Under the pieces are notes generated by a model that was not told the origin of the DNA, searched no databases, and saw only the letters and a list, made by a program, of their open reading frames with translations. A program made the position numbers and the translations under genes. A stretch of 47,910 nucleotides of DNA from Oscillospiraceae bacterium (lineage in GTDB: Bacteria; Bacillota; Clostridia; Oscillospirales; Oscillospiraceae): the NCBI GenBank assembly GCA_017457285.1, contig JAFTHT010000046.1, positions 1-47,910 on the forward strand, written 5' to 3'. Below, piece after piece: positions 1 to 8,209 of this stretch. Numbering within the stretch: the stretch's first letter is position 1; every line of letters starts with the position of its first letter.

Positions 1-255
1 GATGGTGCAAAGGTCCTTGAATACACACAGCGGGGCAACTTTGCTTTTACTGTCAATCCGTGGGATGATGAGAACCCGGGAACGGCAAAAGAAATCTGCT
101 ATGTTGCGATTTGCCAATACGAAGGCAGCGACAGATTCAATGTTTTTTGGTGTGACGAAGATTTCCATGTGTTACAGGATTGGCTGTGGGATTCCACAGC
201 GGAATGCAAACAGATTCATAAGGAAACTGTAAATGCTGTTTGGTATAAGAAATGA
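1..255 (+). CDS. C-terminal part of an unidentified protein
   Basis: Frame 1 is open from the first base to a TGA at 253-255 and encodes 84 residues; the gene starts outside the window. The fragment is acidic and rich in aromatic residues (FNVFWCDEDFH, then WLWDS) and ends NAVWYKK. I recognise no domain. The frame is chosen because it is continuous to the window edge and runs straight into a strong terminator at 314-351. The overlapping frame starting at base 2 has an arginine-rich, low-complexity translation and was discarded. Confidence 0.6.
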   Translation, partial: DGAKVLEYTQRGNFAFTVNPWDDENPGTAKEICYVAICQYEGSDRFNVFWCDEDFHVLQDWLWDSTAECKQIHKETVNAVWYKK

Positions 256-313
256 TTTGCGCCCACCCCAAGAAGAATTGCGAATTGTATCACTCGTCGG
301 GTGATATGCCACG

Positions 314-353
314 AAAGGGTGCGTTGCAAATCTCTTTGCAACGCACCCTTTTG
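314..353 (+). terminator. Intrinsic terminator after the partial gene
   Basis: A perfect 17-bp stem (314-330 with 335-351) closes over a TCTC loop and ends in a short T run. It lies 60 bp after the stop of the partial gene and separates it from the membrane protein at 401. Confidence 0.8.
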
Positions 354-400
354 AACTAAGTTTACCTAACGGCACTTCATTTTTTCGGAGGCTTTATTTC

Positions 401-1138
401 ATGGCAAAAGTGCGGATTTCGGCCATTATTTTCCTAATCATCGAACTTTTTCTCTATTATCTGATTCTCACCGCCGGTGGGGATGTGCTGGTTTACAGCT
501 CCTTTTTTTCCATTGTGGGGTGCTTTCTGTACGCCCTGTTTTGGGGAAAGGATCGGCTGTTTATTGCCGGACTGGCCTGCACCGTGGGGGCGGATTTTTG
601 TTTGGTTGTTCTCTCGCCGGTGCGGCGGCTTTGGGGGATGGTGTTTTTTCTGGTGGCCCAGAGCCTGTATGCCCTCCGGCTCCATCGGAACCGGCCCAAC
701 CGGACGCTTCTGATTGCCCGGGGCGTTTTGTCAGTTTTGGCCATCCTCGTCACCTTTTTGGTGCTGAAACGCAATACCGATTGGCTGTCGATCATTTCTA
801 TTTATTATTATGTAAACCTGATAATGAATATCATTGTATCCTTCACCCAATTTCGCCAAAACCGGCTGCTGCCCATGGGCTTGGTATGCTTTTTACTGTG
901 CGACACGGTCATTGGCCTCCAGGTGGCCGCCGGGGCATACCTGCCCATTTCCGAGGGCAACTGGCTCCATGATTTGATTTTCATGGATTTCAACCTGGCC
1001 TGGTTTTTCTACCTCCCCAGCCAAATCACCCTCGCCCTGACCGCAACGAAGCACGCGAAAGCCTTCCCCCTGGGGGGAAGGTGCCCCGAAGGGGCGGATG
1101 AGGGGTATGCAGCAGGTTTTTCTAAACATTTCAGGTGA
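401..1138 (+). CDS. YhhN/TMEM86-like multipass membrane protein
   Basis: The 245-residue product has about eight hydrophobic segments (near residues 6-25, 29-48, 53-72, 79-95, 103-122, 127-147, 156-176 and 191-214). Acidic residues inside segments 3 (GADFCLVV) and 7 (LCDTVIGL) match the layout of the YhhN/TMEM86 family, whose studied animal members are lysoplasmalogenases. That assignment is inference from topology and these two positions. A GGAGG ribosome site lies upstream of the ATG. The last 30 or so residues (from about KHAKAFPLGG) are encoded by an intergenic palindromic repeat, so the original stop was probably lost when the repeat arrived and the native protein likely ended near residue 215. 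Confidence 0.55.
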   Translation: MAKVRISAIIFLIIELFLYYLILTAGGDVLVYSSFFSIVGCFLYALFWGKDRLFIAGLACTVGADFCLVVLSPVRRLWGMVFFLVAQSLYALRLHRNRPNRTLLIARGVLSVLAILVTFLVLKRNTDWLSIISIYYYVNLIMNIIVSFTQFRQNRLLPMGLVCFLLCDTVIGLQVAAGAYLPISEGNWLHDLIFMDFNLAWFFYLPSQITLALTATKHAKAFPLGGRCPEGADEGYAAGFSKHFR

Positions 1139-1197
1139 TCGCACTGCAGCCCCCTCATCAGTCAGCTGCGCTGACAGCTTCCCCCCAGGGGGAAGCC
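1061..1197. repeat. GC-rich palindromic intergenic repeat (CTTCCCCC type)
   Basis: The arms GCCTTCCCCC... and ...GGGGGAAGC flank an inner ATGAGG/CCTCAT pair, and a GTCAGCTGCGCTGAC hairpin lies near the right end. The core matches the element inside 44387-44678. Its left half is read into the 3' end of the preceding gene. Confidence 0.75.
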
Positions 1198-1236
1198 AGG
1201 CGCTCCCGCGCCAGTGCTATATCACAACTACTCACC

Positions 1237-1269
1237 AAAAAAACGGACACCCGAAGTGTCCGTTTTTTT
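1237..1269. terminator. Bidirectional terminator
   Basis: The 8-bp stem ACGGACAC/GTGTCCGT with loop CCGAA is flanked by seven A on the left and seven T on the right, so it can act on both strands. It ends 3 bp from the stop codon of the MATE gene on the minus strand. Confidence 0.9.
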
Positions 1270-1271
1270 GA

Positions 1272-2693
1272 TTATTGGATCATAGGGCGAATCTTTTGGC
1301 GGTAGATTCGGATAAAAAAGAAGCTGGTGGCAGCCAAGCTCATCAGCTCGGCAATGGGGAAGGCCCACCAGACCAGATTCACGTTGCCGCTGAGGCTCAG
1401 CAGGTACGCCGCAGGCAGCAGCACGACCATCTGCCGGCACAGGGAAACGATCGTCGAATAAATGCCGTTGCCCAGAGCCTGGAAGCTGGCGCCCAGGGAG
1501 ATGCACACCGCCGCGAAGGGGAAGCACCAGCTGATAATCCGGAGGGCGTTGCGGCCCAGGTGGAGGAAGTCCGGCGACGTATCGAAGATGCTCAACAGCA
1601 AATCCGGCAGCAGCTGGAACACCGCCAATCCCAGCAGCATAAAGCTCAGGGCAGAAATACTGGCCAGCTTCAGTGTCTTGATAATCCGCTTAGGCCTGCA
1701 GGCACCATAATTGTAGGCCACGATGGAAATGGTGGCGTTATTTAGCCCGAACAGCGGCATGAAGAAGAAGCTCTGGAGCTTGAAATAGATGCCGAACACG
1801 TTCACCGGCACCTCGCCATACTGCCGGAAGCCCTGGAGAACTTTGTTGATACCCATGTTCATCACCGAGCCGATGCTGTTCATAACGATTGCGGGAACGC
1901 CCACGGTGAGAATCGGCTTAACAATATCCAGCCTGAGCTTGAAGCACCGAGGGGAAAAATGAACATCCGGGTTGAACTTCAGATTGAAAATCACCGCCAG
2001 CAGCGCAGCGACCCACTGGCCAATCACCGTCGCGATGGCCGCGCCGGCGATGCCCATCTTGGGGATGGGGCCAAGGCCGAAAATCAGCACCGGATCCAGG
2101 ATGATGTTGATAATTGCACCGGTGCCCTGGGTAATCATGGTATAGACAGTGCGGCCGGAGGACTGGAGCAGCCGCTCCCCCAGCACCTCCACAAAGATGC
2201 CCAGGGAAAAAATGCAGCAGATGGCAATATACTGGGTGCCAAACTCCCTTGTCAAGGGGGAGTCGGACATCATGCGGAAATAATCGTCCGCAAAGAAGCC
2301 GCCGAAGAGCATAAACAGCCCCGTGGCCAGCAGCGCCAGTACCACGCCATTGCCAGCGGTCTGGTTGGCCCGCTCCTGGTCGCCCTGGCCCAGGCATTTA
2401 CTCAGCAGGGCGTTGACACCCACGCCGATGCCGGTGGCGAAGCCAATCAGGATATTCTGAATGGCGAAGGCCAGGGACATGGCCGCAATAGCACTCTCCC
2501 GGATGACCTTTTCATCGGTATATCCGTCATATGTGTCGATTTTGGACACGAAATAGCTGTCCACCACGTTGTAAAGGGCCTGCACCAGCATGGCGATGAT
2601 GATGGGCATTGCCATATTCACCAGCAGCTTGCCCACGCCCATGGTACCCATTTTGTTCTCGCCCAATCTGGGGGCGTCTTTCTGTTTGGTCAT
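1272..2693 (-). CDS. MATE family efflux transporter
   Basis: The 473-residue membrane protein exports drugs or metabolites in exchange for Na+ or H+, according to what is known of MATE/NorM/DinF-type proteins. The sequence has about twelve hydrophobic helices in two related halves. The N-terminal segment around MGVGKLLVNMAMPIIIAMLV followed by ALYNVVDSYFVSK is typical of the clostridial MATE branch. ATG 2693 is chosen because AAGGA lies 6 nt upstream; a longer reading frame begins 15 codons earlier but overlaps the promoter. It is transcribed alone, between its promoter at 2727-2755 and the terminator at 1237-1269. The substrate cannot be read from the sequence. Confidence 0.93.
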   Translation of the reverse strand: MTKQKDAPRLGENKMGTMGVGKLLVNMAMPIIIAMLVQALYNVVDSYFVSKIDTYDGYTDEKVIRESAIAAMSLAFAIQNILIGFATGIGVGVNALLSKCLGQGDQERANQTAGNGVVLALLATGLFMLFGGFFADDYFRMMSDSPLTREFGTQYIAICCIFSLGIFVEVLGERLLQSSGRTVYTMITQGTGAIINIILDPVLIFGLGPIPKMGIAGAAIATVIGQWVAALLAVIFNLKFNPDVHFSPRCFKLRLDIVKPILTVGVPAIVMNSIGSVMNMGINKVLQGFRQYGEVPVNVFGIYFKLQSFFFMPLFGLNNATISIVAYNYGACRPKRIIKTLKLASISALSFMLLGLAVFQLLPDLLLSIFDTSPDFLHLGRNALRIISWCFPFAAVCISLGASFQALGNGIYSTIVSLCRQMVVLLPAAYLLSLSGNVNLVWWAFPIAELMSLAATSFFFIRIYRQKIRPMIQ

Positions 2694-2726
2694 AATCGTT
2701 CCTTTCTTCATGTCATCACTCTTTTT

Positions 2727-2755
2727 ATTGTACATCATACAAGGACCGTTTTCAA
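2727..2755 (-). promoter_or_regulatory. Promoter of the MATE gene
   Basis: On the minus strand, TTGAAA and TACAAT are separated by exactly 17 bp. The -10 box lies 34 bp upstream of the chosen ATG. Confidence 0.6.
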
Positions 2756-2793
2756 GTGGGATTTATCTACTCCATCGTTCACAGAATTTTTTC

Positions 2794-2821
2794 TTGCAGA
2801 TCCCTATAACTGTGATATAAT
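2794..2821 (+). promoter_or_regulatory. Promoter of the lipid kinase operon
   Basis: TTGCAG and a consensus TATAAT are 16 bp apart, and the -10 box ends 17 bp before the ATG of the lipid kinase gene. The 5' leader is therefore very short. Confidence 0.6.
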
Positions 2822-2838
2822 GGAAGTGGTGATGTACC

Positions 2839-3735
2839 ATGAACAATATGCTATTCGTGATGAACCCCTTTGCCGGGCAGCGGAAGGCCAACCGGCATTT
2901 GGCGGATATTCTGACAATTTTCAACCGGGCCGGGTTCCAGGTATCCGTCCATATGACCGCCGGCCCCGGGGATTGCGCCCGGGTTGTGGCGGAGCGGGCC
3001 GGGTCGGTGGATTTGGTGGTCTGCTGCGGCGGCGACGGCACCTTCAACGAGGCCGTCAACGGTTTGCTGGAAAGCAAGGCCGATGTCCCCATCGGCTATA
3101 TCCCCGCCGGTTCCACCAATGATTTCGCCGCCAGCCTGAAGCTGCCCGCCGACCATCTGGAGGCCGCCCGGGCCATTGTGGATGGTACCCCGATGGCCTA
3201 CGACATATGCCGGTTCGGCCAGCGGTATTTTGCCTATGTGGCCTCCTTCGGAGCCTTCACCCGGGCCAGCTACGCCACCTCCCAGAGTATGAAAAACATT
3301 CTGGGCCACACCGCCTACCTGCTGGAGGGCATCTCCGAGCTGGGCCAAATCCACAAGACCCACGCCCGGTTTACCCTGGGCGACGGAACTGTCATCGAGG
3401 ATGATTTCATCTTCGGTGCCATCAGCAATTCCACCTCCCTGGGGGGCATTCTGACCCTGGACCCGAAGCAGGTGGATATGTCCGATGGTCTGTTTGAACT
3501 GCTGCTGGTCCGTGCGCCCAAGGATTTATCCGAAATTGCCGAGTGTATCCGGGCTCTGCGGAGCCAGAAATATAACTGCCGGATGCTCACCTTCCTGCCA
3601 GCCTCCCAGGCAACCATCGAGGCAGATGCCGGGCTGGTTTGGACGCTGGACGGCGAACGGGCCCAGGGAACAGACCAAATCGAAGCCGAGAATCTTCACC
3701 ACGCCATCCGGCTGATGCAGAAGGTGACACCATGA
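2839..3735 (+). CDS. Diacylglycerol/lipid kinase (YegS/DagK-like)
   Basis: The 298-residue cytoplasmic enzyme belongs to the diacylglycerol kinase catalytic family, which phosphorylates membrane lipids such as diacylglycerol. Visible motifs are the N-terminal MNPFAGQ phosphate-contact segment, the nucleotide-binding signature CGGDGTFNEAVNG at about residues 73-85, and IPAGSTNDFA near residue 96. The C-terminal half has the YegS-type beta-sandwich pattern, and the length is normal for the family. Its stop overlaps the ATG of the NUDIX gene (ATGA), so the two are probably translationally coupled. The exact lipid substrate is unknown. Confidence 0.9.
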   Translation: MNNMLFVMNPFAGQRKANRHLADILTIFNRAGFQVSVHMTAGPGDCARVVAERAGSVDLVVCCGGDGTFNEAVNGLLESKADVPIGYIPAGSTNDFAASLKLPADHLEAARAIVDGTPMAYDICRFGQRYFAYVASFGAFTRASYATSQSMKNILGHTAYLLEGISELGQIHKTHARFTLGDGTVIEDDFIFGAISNSTSLGGILTLDPKQVDMSDGLFELLLVRAPKDLSEIAECIRALRSQKYNCRMLTFLPASQATIEADAGLVWTLDGERAQGTDQIEAENLHHAIRLMQKVTP

Positions 3736-4199
3736 TCAATTCCACGCTGTGCTATATCACCCGGGGCAACGATGTTCTGATGCTCCATCGGGTCAAAAAG
3801 AAAAACGATATCAACAAAGATAAATGGATTGGCATCGGGGGCAAATTTGAGGAAAACGAAAGCCCCGACCAGTGCCTCCTCCGGGAAGCCAAAGAGGAAA
3901 CGGGGCTGACGCTAACCTATTGGCGGTGCCGGGGCATCGTGACCTTCCTGAACACCTTGTGTGAAGGGGAATATATGTACCTGTTCACCGCCGACGGCTT
4001 CGAAGGGGAGCTGAAAGACTGCGACGAAGGGGACCTGCAGTGGGTCAGTAGGGAATTTCTGGACGAACTGCCCAAGTGGGAGGGGGACAAAATCTTCCTG
4101 GATTTGCTGTGGCGGGATGCACCCTTCTTCCTGCTGACCCTGCGCTATGATGGCGACAAATTGACCCAAGCCGTGCTCAACGGTAAAATAATTAGATAA
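3732..4199 (+). CDS. NUDIX hydrolase, 8-oxo-dGTP diphosphatase-like
   Basis: The product has 155 residues with a complete NUDIX box: G-x5-E, seven residues, then REAKEETGL, beginning at GGKFEENESP. The glutamates of REAKEE bind the metal in this superfamily. The family member with this short N-terminus (CYITRGNDVLMLHR) and a GIGGKFE lead-in is usually annotated as MutT-like 8-oxo-dGTP diphosphatase, which clears oxidised nucleotides; that function is inference. The start is the ATG overlapping the previous stop codon. A longer upstream reading frame only repeats the lipid kinase coding region in another frame. Confidence 0.88.
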   Translation: MINSTLCYITRGNDVLMLHRVKKKNDINKDKWIGIGGKFEENESPDQCLLREAKEETGLTLTYWRCRGIVTFLNTLCEGEYMYLFTADGFEGELKDCDEGDLQWVSREFLDELPKWEGDKIFLDLLWRDAPFFLLTLRYDGDKLTQAVLNGKIIR

Positions 4200-4211
4200 A
4201 GGGGAATGACT

Positions 4212-5189
4212 ATGAACGAGACGAGAAAAACACCCCCGCGCCCCAAGTCCAGGCAACCGCTGAACCCCGTATTCGTGCTGATGGGGCTGTCCATCGCGGT
4301 GCTGATTGCACTGATTGTTTTTATGGCCATGCTGAAAAGCAAGCAGAAGGCTGTTGCAGATTCCGTCCGGTTCACCGAGCCCTCTGCCTCCACGGCCACC
4401 ACCCCGGAGCCCACCGACCCGGAACCCAGTGTGCCCAACACCAGCCAGCCTGCCGCCACCACACCGTCGGCCTCCACCCTCCCCTCTGAACCCACCATTC
4501 CTTCCGAGCCCACCGCAGCGGATATCATTGCCGACTTCGCCGCTCAGCATGGGCTAACCCTGGCGGATTACCCCGAAGAACTGATTGCGCTGCTGGAGCG
4601 GAATCCGGAGGCGCAGGAATTTGTGCTGAATTATCCGCTGGAGCATGATAAGGAGCACACCGTCGATATTTCCGGCTACGCTACCCAGGAGGGTGTCCCC
4701 CTGTTTATCCAATGGGACCAGCAGTGGGGCTATGTGGATTTTGCGGGAAAATTGGCGGGTCTGTCCGCCTGCGGCCCCACCTGTATGTCCATGGTGGCCT
4801 ACCACTTCACCCGGAACCCCCAGTATACCCCTGTTTACATGATGGAATTTGCCATGTCCAATAAGGCCTATGCCGTCAACGGCTCCGGCACCCAGTGGGC
4901 ATTTTTCCAGAAGGGTCCCCAGGAGCTGGGCCTGAGCGTTCAGGAGCTGACCCTGGAGCAGAGCCAGACCGAGAGCTATATCGCCAAGACCCTCCAGGCT
5001 GGCAAGGTGATTGTGATGAATGTCCGCCCCGGCGTCTTTACGACCGTGGGCCACTACCTGCTGCTGACCGGGTATGAGGATGGAAAATTCAAGGTCAACG
5101 ACCCCAACAGCTACGAAAACTCCGAAAAACTGTGGGAATTTGAAGAGTTTTCCGACCAAGTCCGCATCATGTGGGCCATCAGCGAGTGA
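4212..5189 (+). CDS. Membrane-anchored C39-like cysteine peptidase
   Basis: The 325-residue protein has a short basic cytoplasmic N-terminus, one membrane anchor at about residues 19-41 (VFVLMGLSIAVLIALIVFMA), a Ser/Thr/Pro/Glu-rich stalk to about residue 100, and an extracellular C39_2-type papain-fold domain. Catalytic features are visible: the glutamine in WDQQWGY, the nucleophile in SACGPTCMSM, the histidine in VGHYLLLTGY, and an Asn/Asp pair in VNDPNS. Family members cleave peptides or wall-linked substrates outside the cell, but the target is unknown. ATG 4212 has AAGGGG 7 nt upstream; the ATG two codons earlier has no room for a ribosome site. Confidence 0.85.
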   Translation: MNETRKTPPRPKSRQPLNPVFVLMGLSIAVLIALIVFMAMLKSKQKAVADSVRFTEPSASTATTPEPTDPEPSVPNTSQPAATTPSASTLPSEPTIPSEPTAADIIADFAAQHGLTLADYPEELIALLERNPEAQEFVLNYPLEHDKEHTVDISGYATQEGVPLFIQWDQQWGYVDFAGKLAGLSACGPTCMSMVAYHFTRNPQYTPVYMMEFAMSNKAYAVNGSGTQWAFFQKGPQELGLSVQELTLEQSQTESYIAKTLQAGKVIVMNVRPGVFTTVGHYLLLTGYEDGKFKVNDPNSYENSEKLWEFEEFSDQVRIMWAISE

Positions 5190-5211
5190 TGATGGCTGTG
5201 TAAGATTACCT

Positions 5212-5340
5212 TGTCATTGCGAGGAGCAAAGCGACGTGGCAATCCGTTCTTAAAAAGATTCCAAAATCAACGAATTTATTGGATAAAACACAACTTTTAG
5301 AAACGGATTTCCACGGTCGCTTCGCTCCCTCGGAATGACA
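5212..5340. repeat. TGTCATTGCGAG-type palindromic repeat
   Basis: The left end TGTCATTGCGAGGAGC pairs with the right end GCTCCCTCGGAATGACA around an inner arm GTGGCAATCCGTT and its counterpart. Related copies are at 27771-27867 and 34769-34870. It fills most of the gap after the peptidase gene. Confidence 0.75.
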
Positions 5341-5443
5341 GATTACTTTTTGGACACACTGCGGCGGGGATAATATCCCCGCCCTACGCAATACGTTGTT
5401 TGTTACACCGCTAACCAATCATTCCCACTCCAAATTTCCCAAC

Positions 5444-5483
5444 AAAAAACTGCCACGGATTTTGCGATCCGTGGCAGTTTTTT
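5444..5483. terminator. Bidirectional terminator
   Basis: A perfect 12-bp stem (5449-5460 with 5467-5478, starting ACTGCCACGGAT) is flanked by an A run and a T run. It lies just beyond the stop codon of the flavodiiron gene on the minus strand. Confidence 0.88.
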
Positions 5484-5486
5484 AAT

Positions 5487-6638
5487 TCAAATCAGTTCCT
5501 CAGCCAGGGCCTCGATCTGGGCGATGCTTGCCTCGTTCAAAGCGGAGAGGATTTTGACGGTGGTGTTGGTGAAGGTCAGGTTCTTGCTGCCCTCCAGCAT
5601 TTTGGTCATGACCTTGGCGGCGGTGGGGGCCCAGGAGCCGTTTTCCATCAGGGCCACGGTGCGGTTTTGGTAGCTCCGCTCGGTCAGGTGGTGGATAAAG
5701 GTCTGCATGAAGGGGAAAATATCGCCGTTGTAAGTAGTGGTGGCCAGCACCAGCTTGCCGTAGCGGAAGGCATCCTCCACGGCCTCGGCCATGTCGCACC
5801 GGGCCAGGTCATTGACGACCACCTTGGGGCAGCCCTTCTCGGTGAGCTTTCGGGCCAGCAGCTCCACCGCGGCCCTGGTGTTGCCATAGACGGAGGTGTA
5901 GGCGATCATCACGCCCTCGCTCTCCACGGCGTAAGAGGACCAAATGTTGTATTTTTCCAGGTAATGGCCCAGATTTTCCTTCAAAACAGGGCCATGGAGG
6001 GGGCAGATAATGGAAATATCCAGCCCGGCGGCCTTCTTCAGCAGGGTCTGCACCGGCGCGCCGTACTTGCCCACGATGCCGATGTAGTACCGGCGGGCCT
6101 CGCAATCCCAATCCTCCTCCACATCCAGAGCGCCGAACTTACCGAAGCCGTCGGCGGAGAACAGCACCTTGTCGGCGGCATCATAGGTCACGATGACCTC
6201 GGGCCAGTGAACCATGGGAGCGGTGACGAAGGTCAGAACGTGCTTGCCCAGGCTCAGGGTGTCCCCCTCCCCCACCACAATGCGGCGGTCGGCGAAGTCC
6301 GTGCCAAAGAAATTCTTCATCATGGCGAAGGCCTTGGCGGAGGAAACCACGGTGGCCTCCGGATAGGCCGCCAGGAAATTGGCAATGTTGGCAGAATGGT
6401 CGGGCTCCATATGCTGGACGATCAGATAGTCCGGCTTCCGGCCTTCCAGGGCGGCGGCCAGATTGCCCATCCATTCGTCGGTGAAATTCTTATCCACCGT
6501 GTCCATAATGGCGATTTTCTCATCCAGGATGGCATAAGAATTATAGGCCATGCCGTTGGGCACAATATACTGACCCTCGAACAGGTCAATATTGTGGTCG
6601 TTGACGCCGATATATTTGATGTCGTTGGTGATAAACAT
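5487..6638 (-). CDS. FprA-type flavodiiron protein (A-type flavoprotein)
   Basis: The 383-residue soluble enzyme reduces O2 to water and/or NO to N2O, protecting anaerobes. The N-terminal metallo-beta-lactamase-like domain carries the diiron ligands HMEPDH (near residues 79-84), the histidine in PMVHWPE, the aspartate in SADGFG and the histidine in CPLHGP. The C-terminal flavodoxin domain starts near residue 246 with the FMN loop SVYGNTR and a second loop TTTYNGD. Length matches two-domain FDPs without a rubredoxin extension, so an external electron donor is needed. AGGAG precedes the ATG. It is divergent from thioredoxin with a 101-bp shared gap. Which substrate dominates (O2 or NO) cannot be told. 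Confidence 0.93.
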   Translation of the reverse strand: MFITNDIKYIGVNDHNIDLFEGQYIVPNGMAYNSYAILDEKIAIMDTVDKNFTDEWMGNLAAALEGRKPDYLIVQHMEPDHSANIANFLAAYPEATVVSSAKAFAMMKNFFGTDFADRRIVVGEGDTLSLGKHVLTFVTAPMVHWPEVIVTYDAADKVLFSADGFGKFGALDVEEDWDCEARRYYIGIVGKYGAPVQTLLKKAAGLDISIICPLHGPVLKENLGHYLEKYNIWSSYAVESEGVMIAYTSVYGNTRAAVELLARKLTEKGCPKVVVNDLARCDMAEAVEDAFRYGKLVLATTTYNGDIFPFMQTFIHHLTERSYQNRTVALMENGSWAPTAAKVMTKMLEGSKNLTFTNTTVKILSALNEASIAQIEALAEELI

Positions 6639-6739
6639 TGCAGTTCTCCTTTTTCTATGTATATTGTAACTTTATCACAGAAATCCACAAATGTCCAATG
6701 TAAAATGAAGGTACAAAAAAACAAACAGGAGGGATCGAC

Positions 6740-7048
6740 ATGAAACCCATTGCTGTGAATAAAGACAATTTTCAAAATCAGGTGCTGGAGAGCCCGGTGC
6801 CGGTGCTGGTGGACTTCTGGGCCAGCTGGTGCGGCCCCTGCCGGATGGTGGGGCCGATTCTGGACGAGATCGCCGAGGAAAATGAGCACATCCGGGTAGT
6901 GAAAATCAACGTGGACGAGAATCCCGAGCTGGCCGCCCGGTTCCAAATCGTCAGCATTCCCACGCTGATGGTGGTGGAAAATGGCAAAATCCTCTCCCGT
7001 TCCTCCGGCGCCAAGCCCAAGGCCCAGATTCTGGCCATGCTGCCGTAA
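6740..7048 (+). CDS. trxA: Thioredoxin
   Basis: The 102-residue cytoplasmic dithiol carrier has the redox motif WCGPC (DFWASWCGPCRMV, near residues 28-40) and the cis-proline segment VSIPTLM near residue 73. It would be kept reduced by the TrxB encoded at 8210. A strong AGGAGG lies 7 nt before the ATG. It is transcribed away from the flavodiiron gene, and both face oxidative or nitrosative stress, so shared control from the intergenic region is plausible but not demonstrated. Confidence 0.95.
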   Translation: MKPIAVNKDNFQNQVLESPVPVLVDFWASWCGPCRMVGPILDEIAEENEHIRVVKINVDENPELAARFQIVSIPTLMVVENGKILSRSSGAKPKAQILAMLP

Positions 7049-7084
7049 GTTTCCGCAGTCATCATTATGAAAGCAGCACCCAAA

Positions 7085-7202
7085 GCCTCCCCTTTGAGGG
7101 GAGGTGGGCCGCCGAAAGGCGGCTCGGAGGGGTGTGTGATTTGCGCAGCAAATCACACACCCCTCAGTCAGCTTCGCTGACAGCTCCCCTGGAAGGGGAG
7201 CC
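7085..7202. repeat. CTCCCCT-type palindromic repeat
   Basis: GCCTCCCCTTTGAGGGGAGG at the left and GCTCCCCTGGAAGGGGAGCC at the right enclose a perfect inner palindrome around TGTGTGATTTGCGCAGCAAA, plus a GTCAGCTTCGCTGAC hairpin. The modular design resembles the repeat at 1061 but with different arm sequences. Confidence 0.75.
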
Positions 7203-7218
7203 CTATAGGCGTACTTTC

Positions 7219-7875
7219 TTATTCGCTCAACTGCTCCAATTTCTCCGGATCCGCCAGCTCTACGGCGCCCCGGGTGAGTTTGACCATGCCTTCGCTCTGG
7301 AAATAGCGGAGCATCCGGGTCACCACCTCCCGGGCTGTGCCCATATGGTTGGCGATTTTTTCATGGGTGATTTTCAGGACGCTGCCCCCCTCCAGATTGC
7401 TTTCCTCCAACAGAAATGCCGCCAGACGCTTGTCGAAGCTCTTCCACATAATCTGCTCCATGAGCCACATGACCTCGGAAAAACGGCTGGAAATCAGCTG
7501 GTTGGCGTAATTGGCCACCGGGGCGGACTCCTCCATGAGGTTTTTGAACAGGCAGGAGGGGATGACCCACAGCTCCGTGTCCTTCTCCGCCTCCACGATC
7601 ACCTCAAACTGGACACTGGGCATGACGCAGGAGGCCGAAAACAGACAAATATCCATCTCAAACAACCGATACAGGGTAATTTCCCGGCCCTCTCCGGAGA
7701 GGGCGTAGACCCGCAGCTGCCCGGAGCGGATCAGCAGCAGCCCCAGGCAGTCCATACTGCCGTTATGCACCACCGTGCCGGCCTTAACCTTCAGGGGATG
7801 GGTCACCCCCAAAAGCCGCTGCTGCTGTTCGGCGGTGAGTTTGTTCCAAATGGGTAAATAATTCGCAAGATCCAT
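7219..7875 (-). CDS. Crp/Fnr family transcriptional regulator
   Basis: The 218-residue regulator has an N-terminal cyclic-nucleotide-binding-type beta barrel (about residues 10-125, with VVHNG and LRVYALSGEGREITLYRL), a long dimer helix, and a C-terminal winged helix-turn-helix with the recognition segment THEKIANHMGTAREVVTRML near 168-187. Four cysteines lie in the sensor part (MDCLG, FSASC, IPSC and the CLFSA turn), but there is no N-terminal Fnr-type 4Fe-4S cluster. AGGAGG lies 8 nt before ATG 7875; the reading frame extends upstream only through promoter and repeat DNA. Lying between trxA and trxB, it is a good candidate for redox-linked control, which is inference. Confidence 0.9.
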   Translation of the reverse strand: MDLANYLPIWNKLTAEQQQRLLGVTHPLKVKAGTVVHNGSMDCLGLLLIRSGQLRVYALSGEGREITLYRLFEMDICLFSASCVMPSVQFEVIVEAEKDTELWVIPSCLFKNLMEESAPVANYANQLISSRFSEVMWLMEQIMWKSFDKRLAAFLLEESNLEGGSVLKITHEKIANHMGTAREVVTRMLRYFQSEGMVKLTRGAVELADPEKLEQLSE

Positions 7876-7891
7876 AAATCCCGCCTCCTTG

Positions 7892-7928
7892 ATACTATCA
7901 GTATATCCCCATTTTTTCCGAAAGTCAA
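7892..7928 (-). promoter_or_regulatory. Promoter with overlapping palindromic operator for the Crp/Fnr gene
   Basis: On the minus strand TTGACT (7923-7928) and TATACT (7900-7905) are 17 bp apart. A perfect palindrome ATACT-ATC-AGTAT (7892-7904) covers the -10 box and the start region. Its position suggests autorepression; the shared TTGAT...ATCA character resembles Fnr-type sites but the 3-bp spacer does not fit the classic Fnr box. Confidence 0.6.
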
Positions 7929-8001
7929 TCGGTGATAAGGTCACGGAAGTTTTGGCAAAATCGGGGTATGATATGAACAAGAAAGAAATCAATGGTGAAG
8001 T

Positions 8002-8178
8002 GAATGACTGTTTAGATGATAAAGCCCCCTTGCCCCCCTCATTTATGAGGGGGGTGGCCGAGCGCAGCGAAGGTCGGGGGGAGCCCGAAACGCTGTGAAT
8101 GGTATACTCCCCCCGCCCCTTCGGGGCACCCCCCTCATAAATGAGGGGGGCAAGAAGTGCTACCGTAAACAATCATTC
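8002..8178. mobile_element. MITE-like palindromic element, core type A
   Basis: Outer inverted repeats GAATGACTGTTTA (8002-8014) and TAAACAATCATTC (8166-8178) enclose a GC-rich core whose own arms are a perfect 17-bp inverted repeat (8030-8046 with 8137-8153). The same core occurs at 25493-25623 in reverse orientation and at 29785-29914 in the same orientation. No protein is encoded. Confidence 0.7.
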
Positions 8179-8209
8179 ACCACACCATCCACACGAAGGA
8201 GGTTTCGCT

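Noticed and set aside
1959..3122. Long plus-strand frame across the MATE gene
   Set aside because: It is antisense to a clear MATE transporter and its translation is His/Gln/Gly-rich without any domain. High GC content creates such shadow frames.
7944..7972. Plus-strand promoter for trxB near TATGAT 7967-7972
   Set aside because: No acceptable -35 box lies at 16-18 bp, so I did not annotate it.
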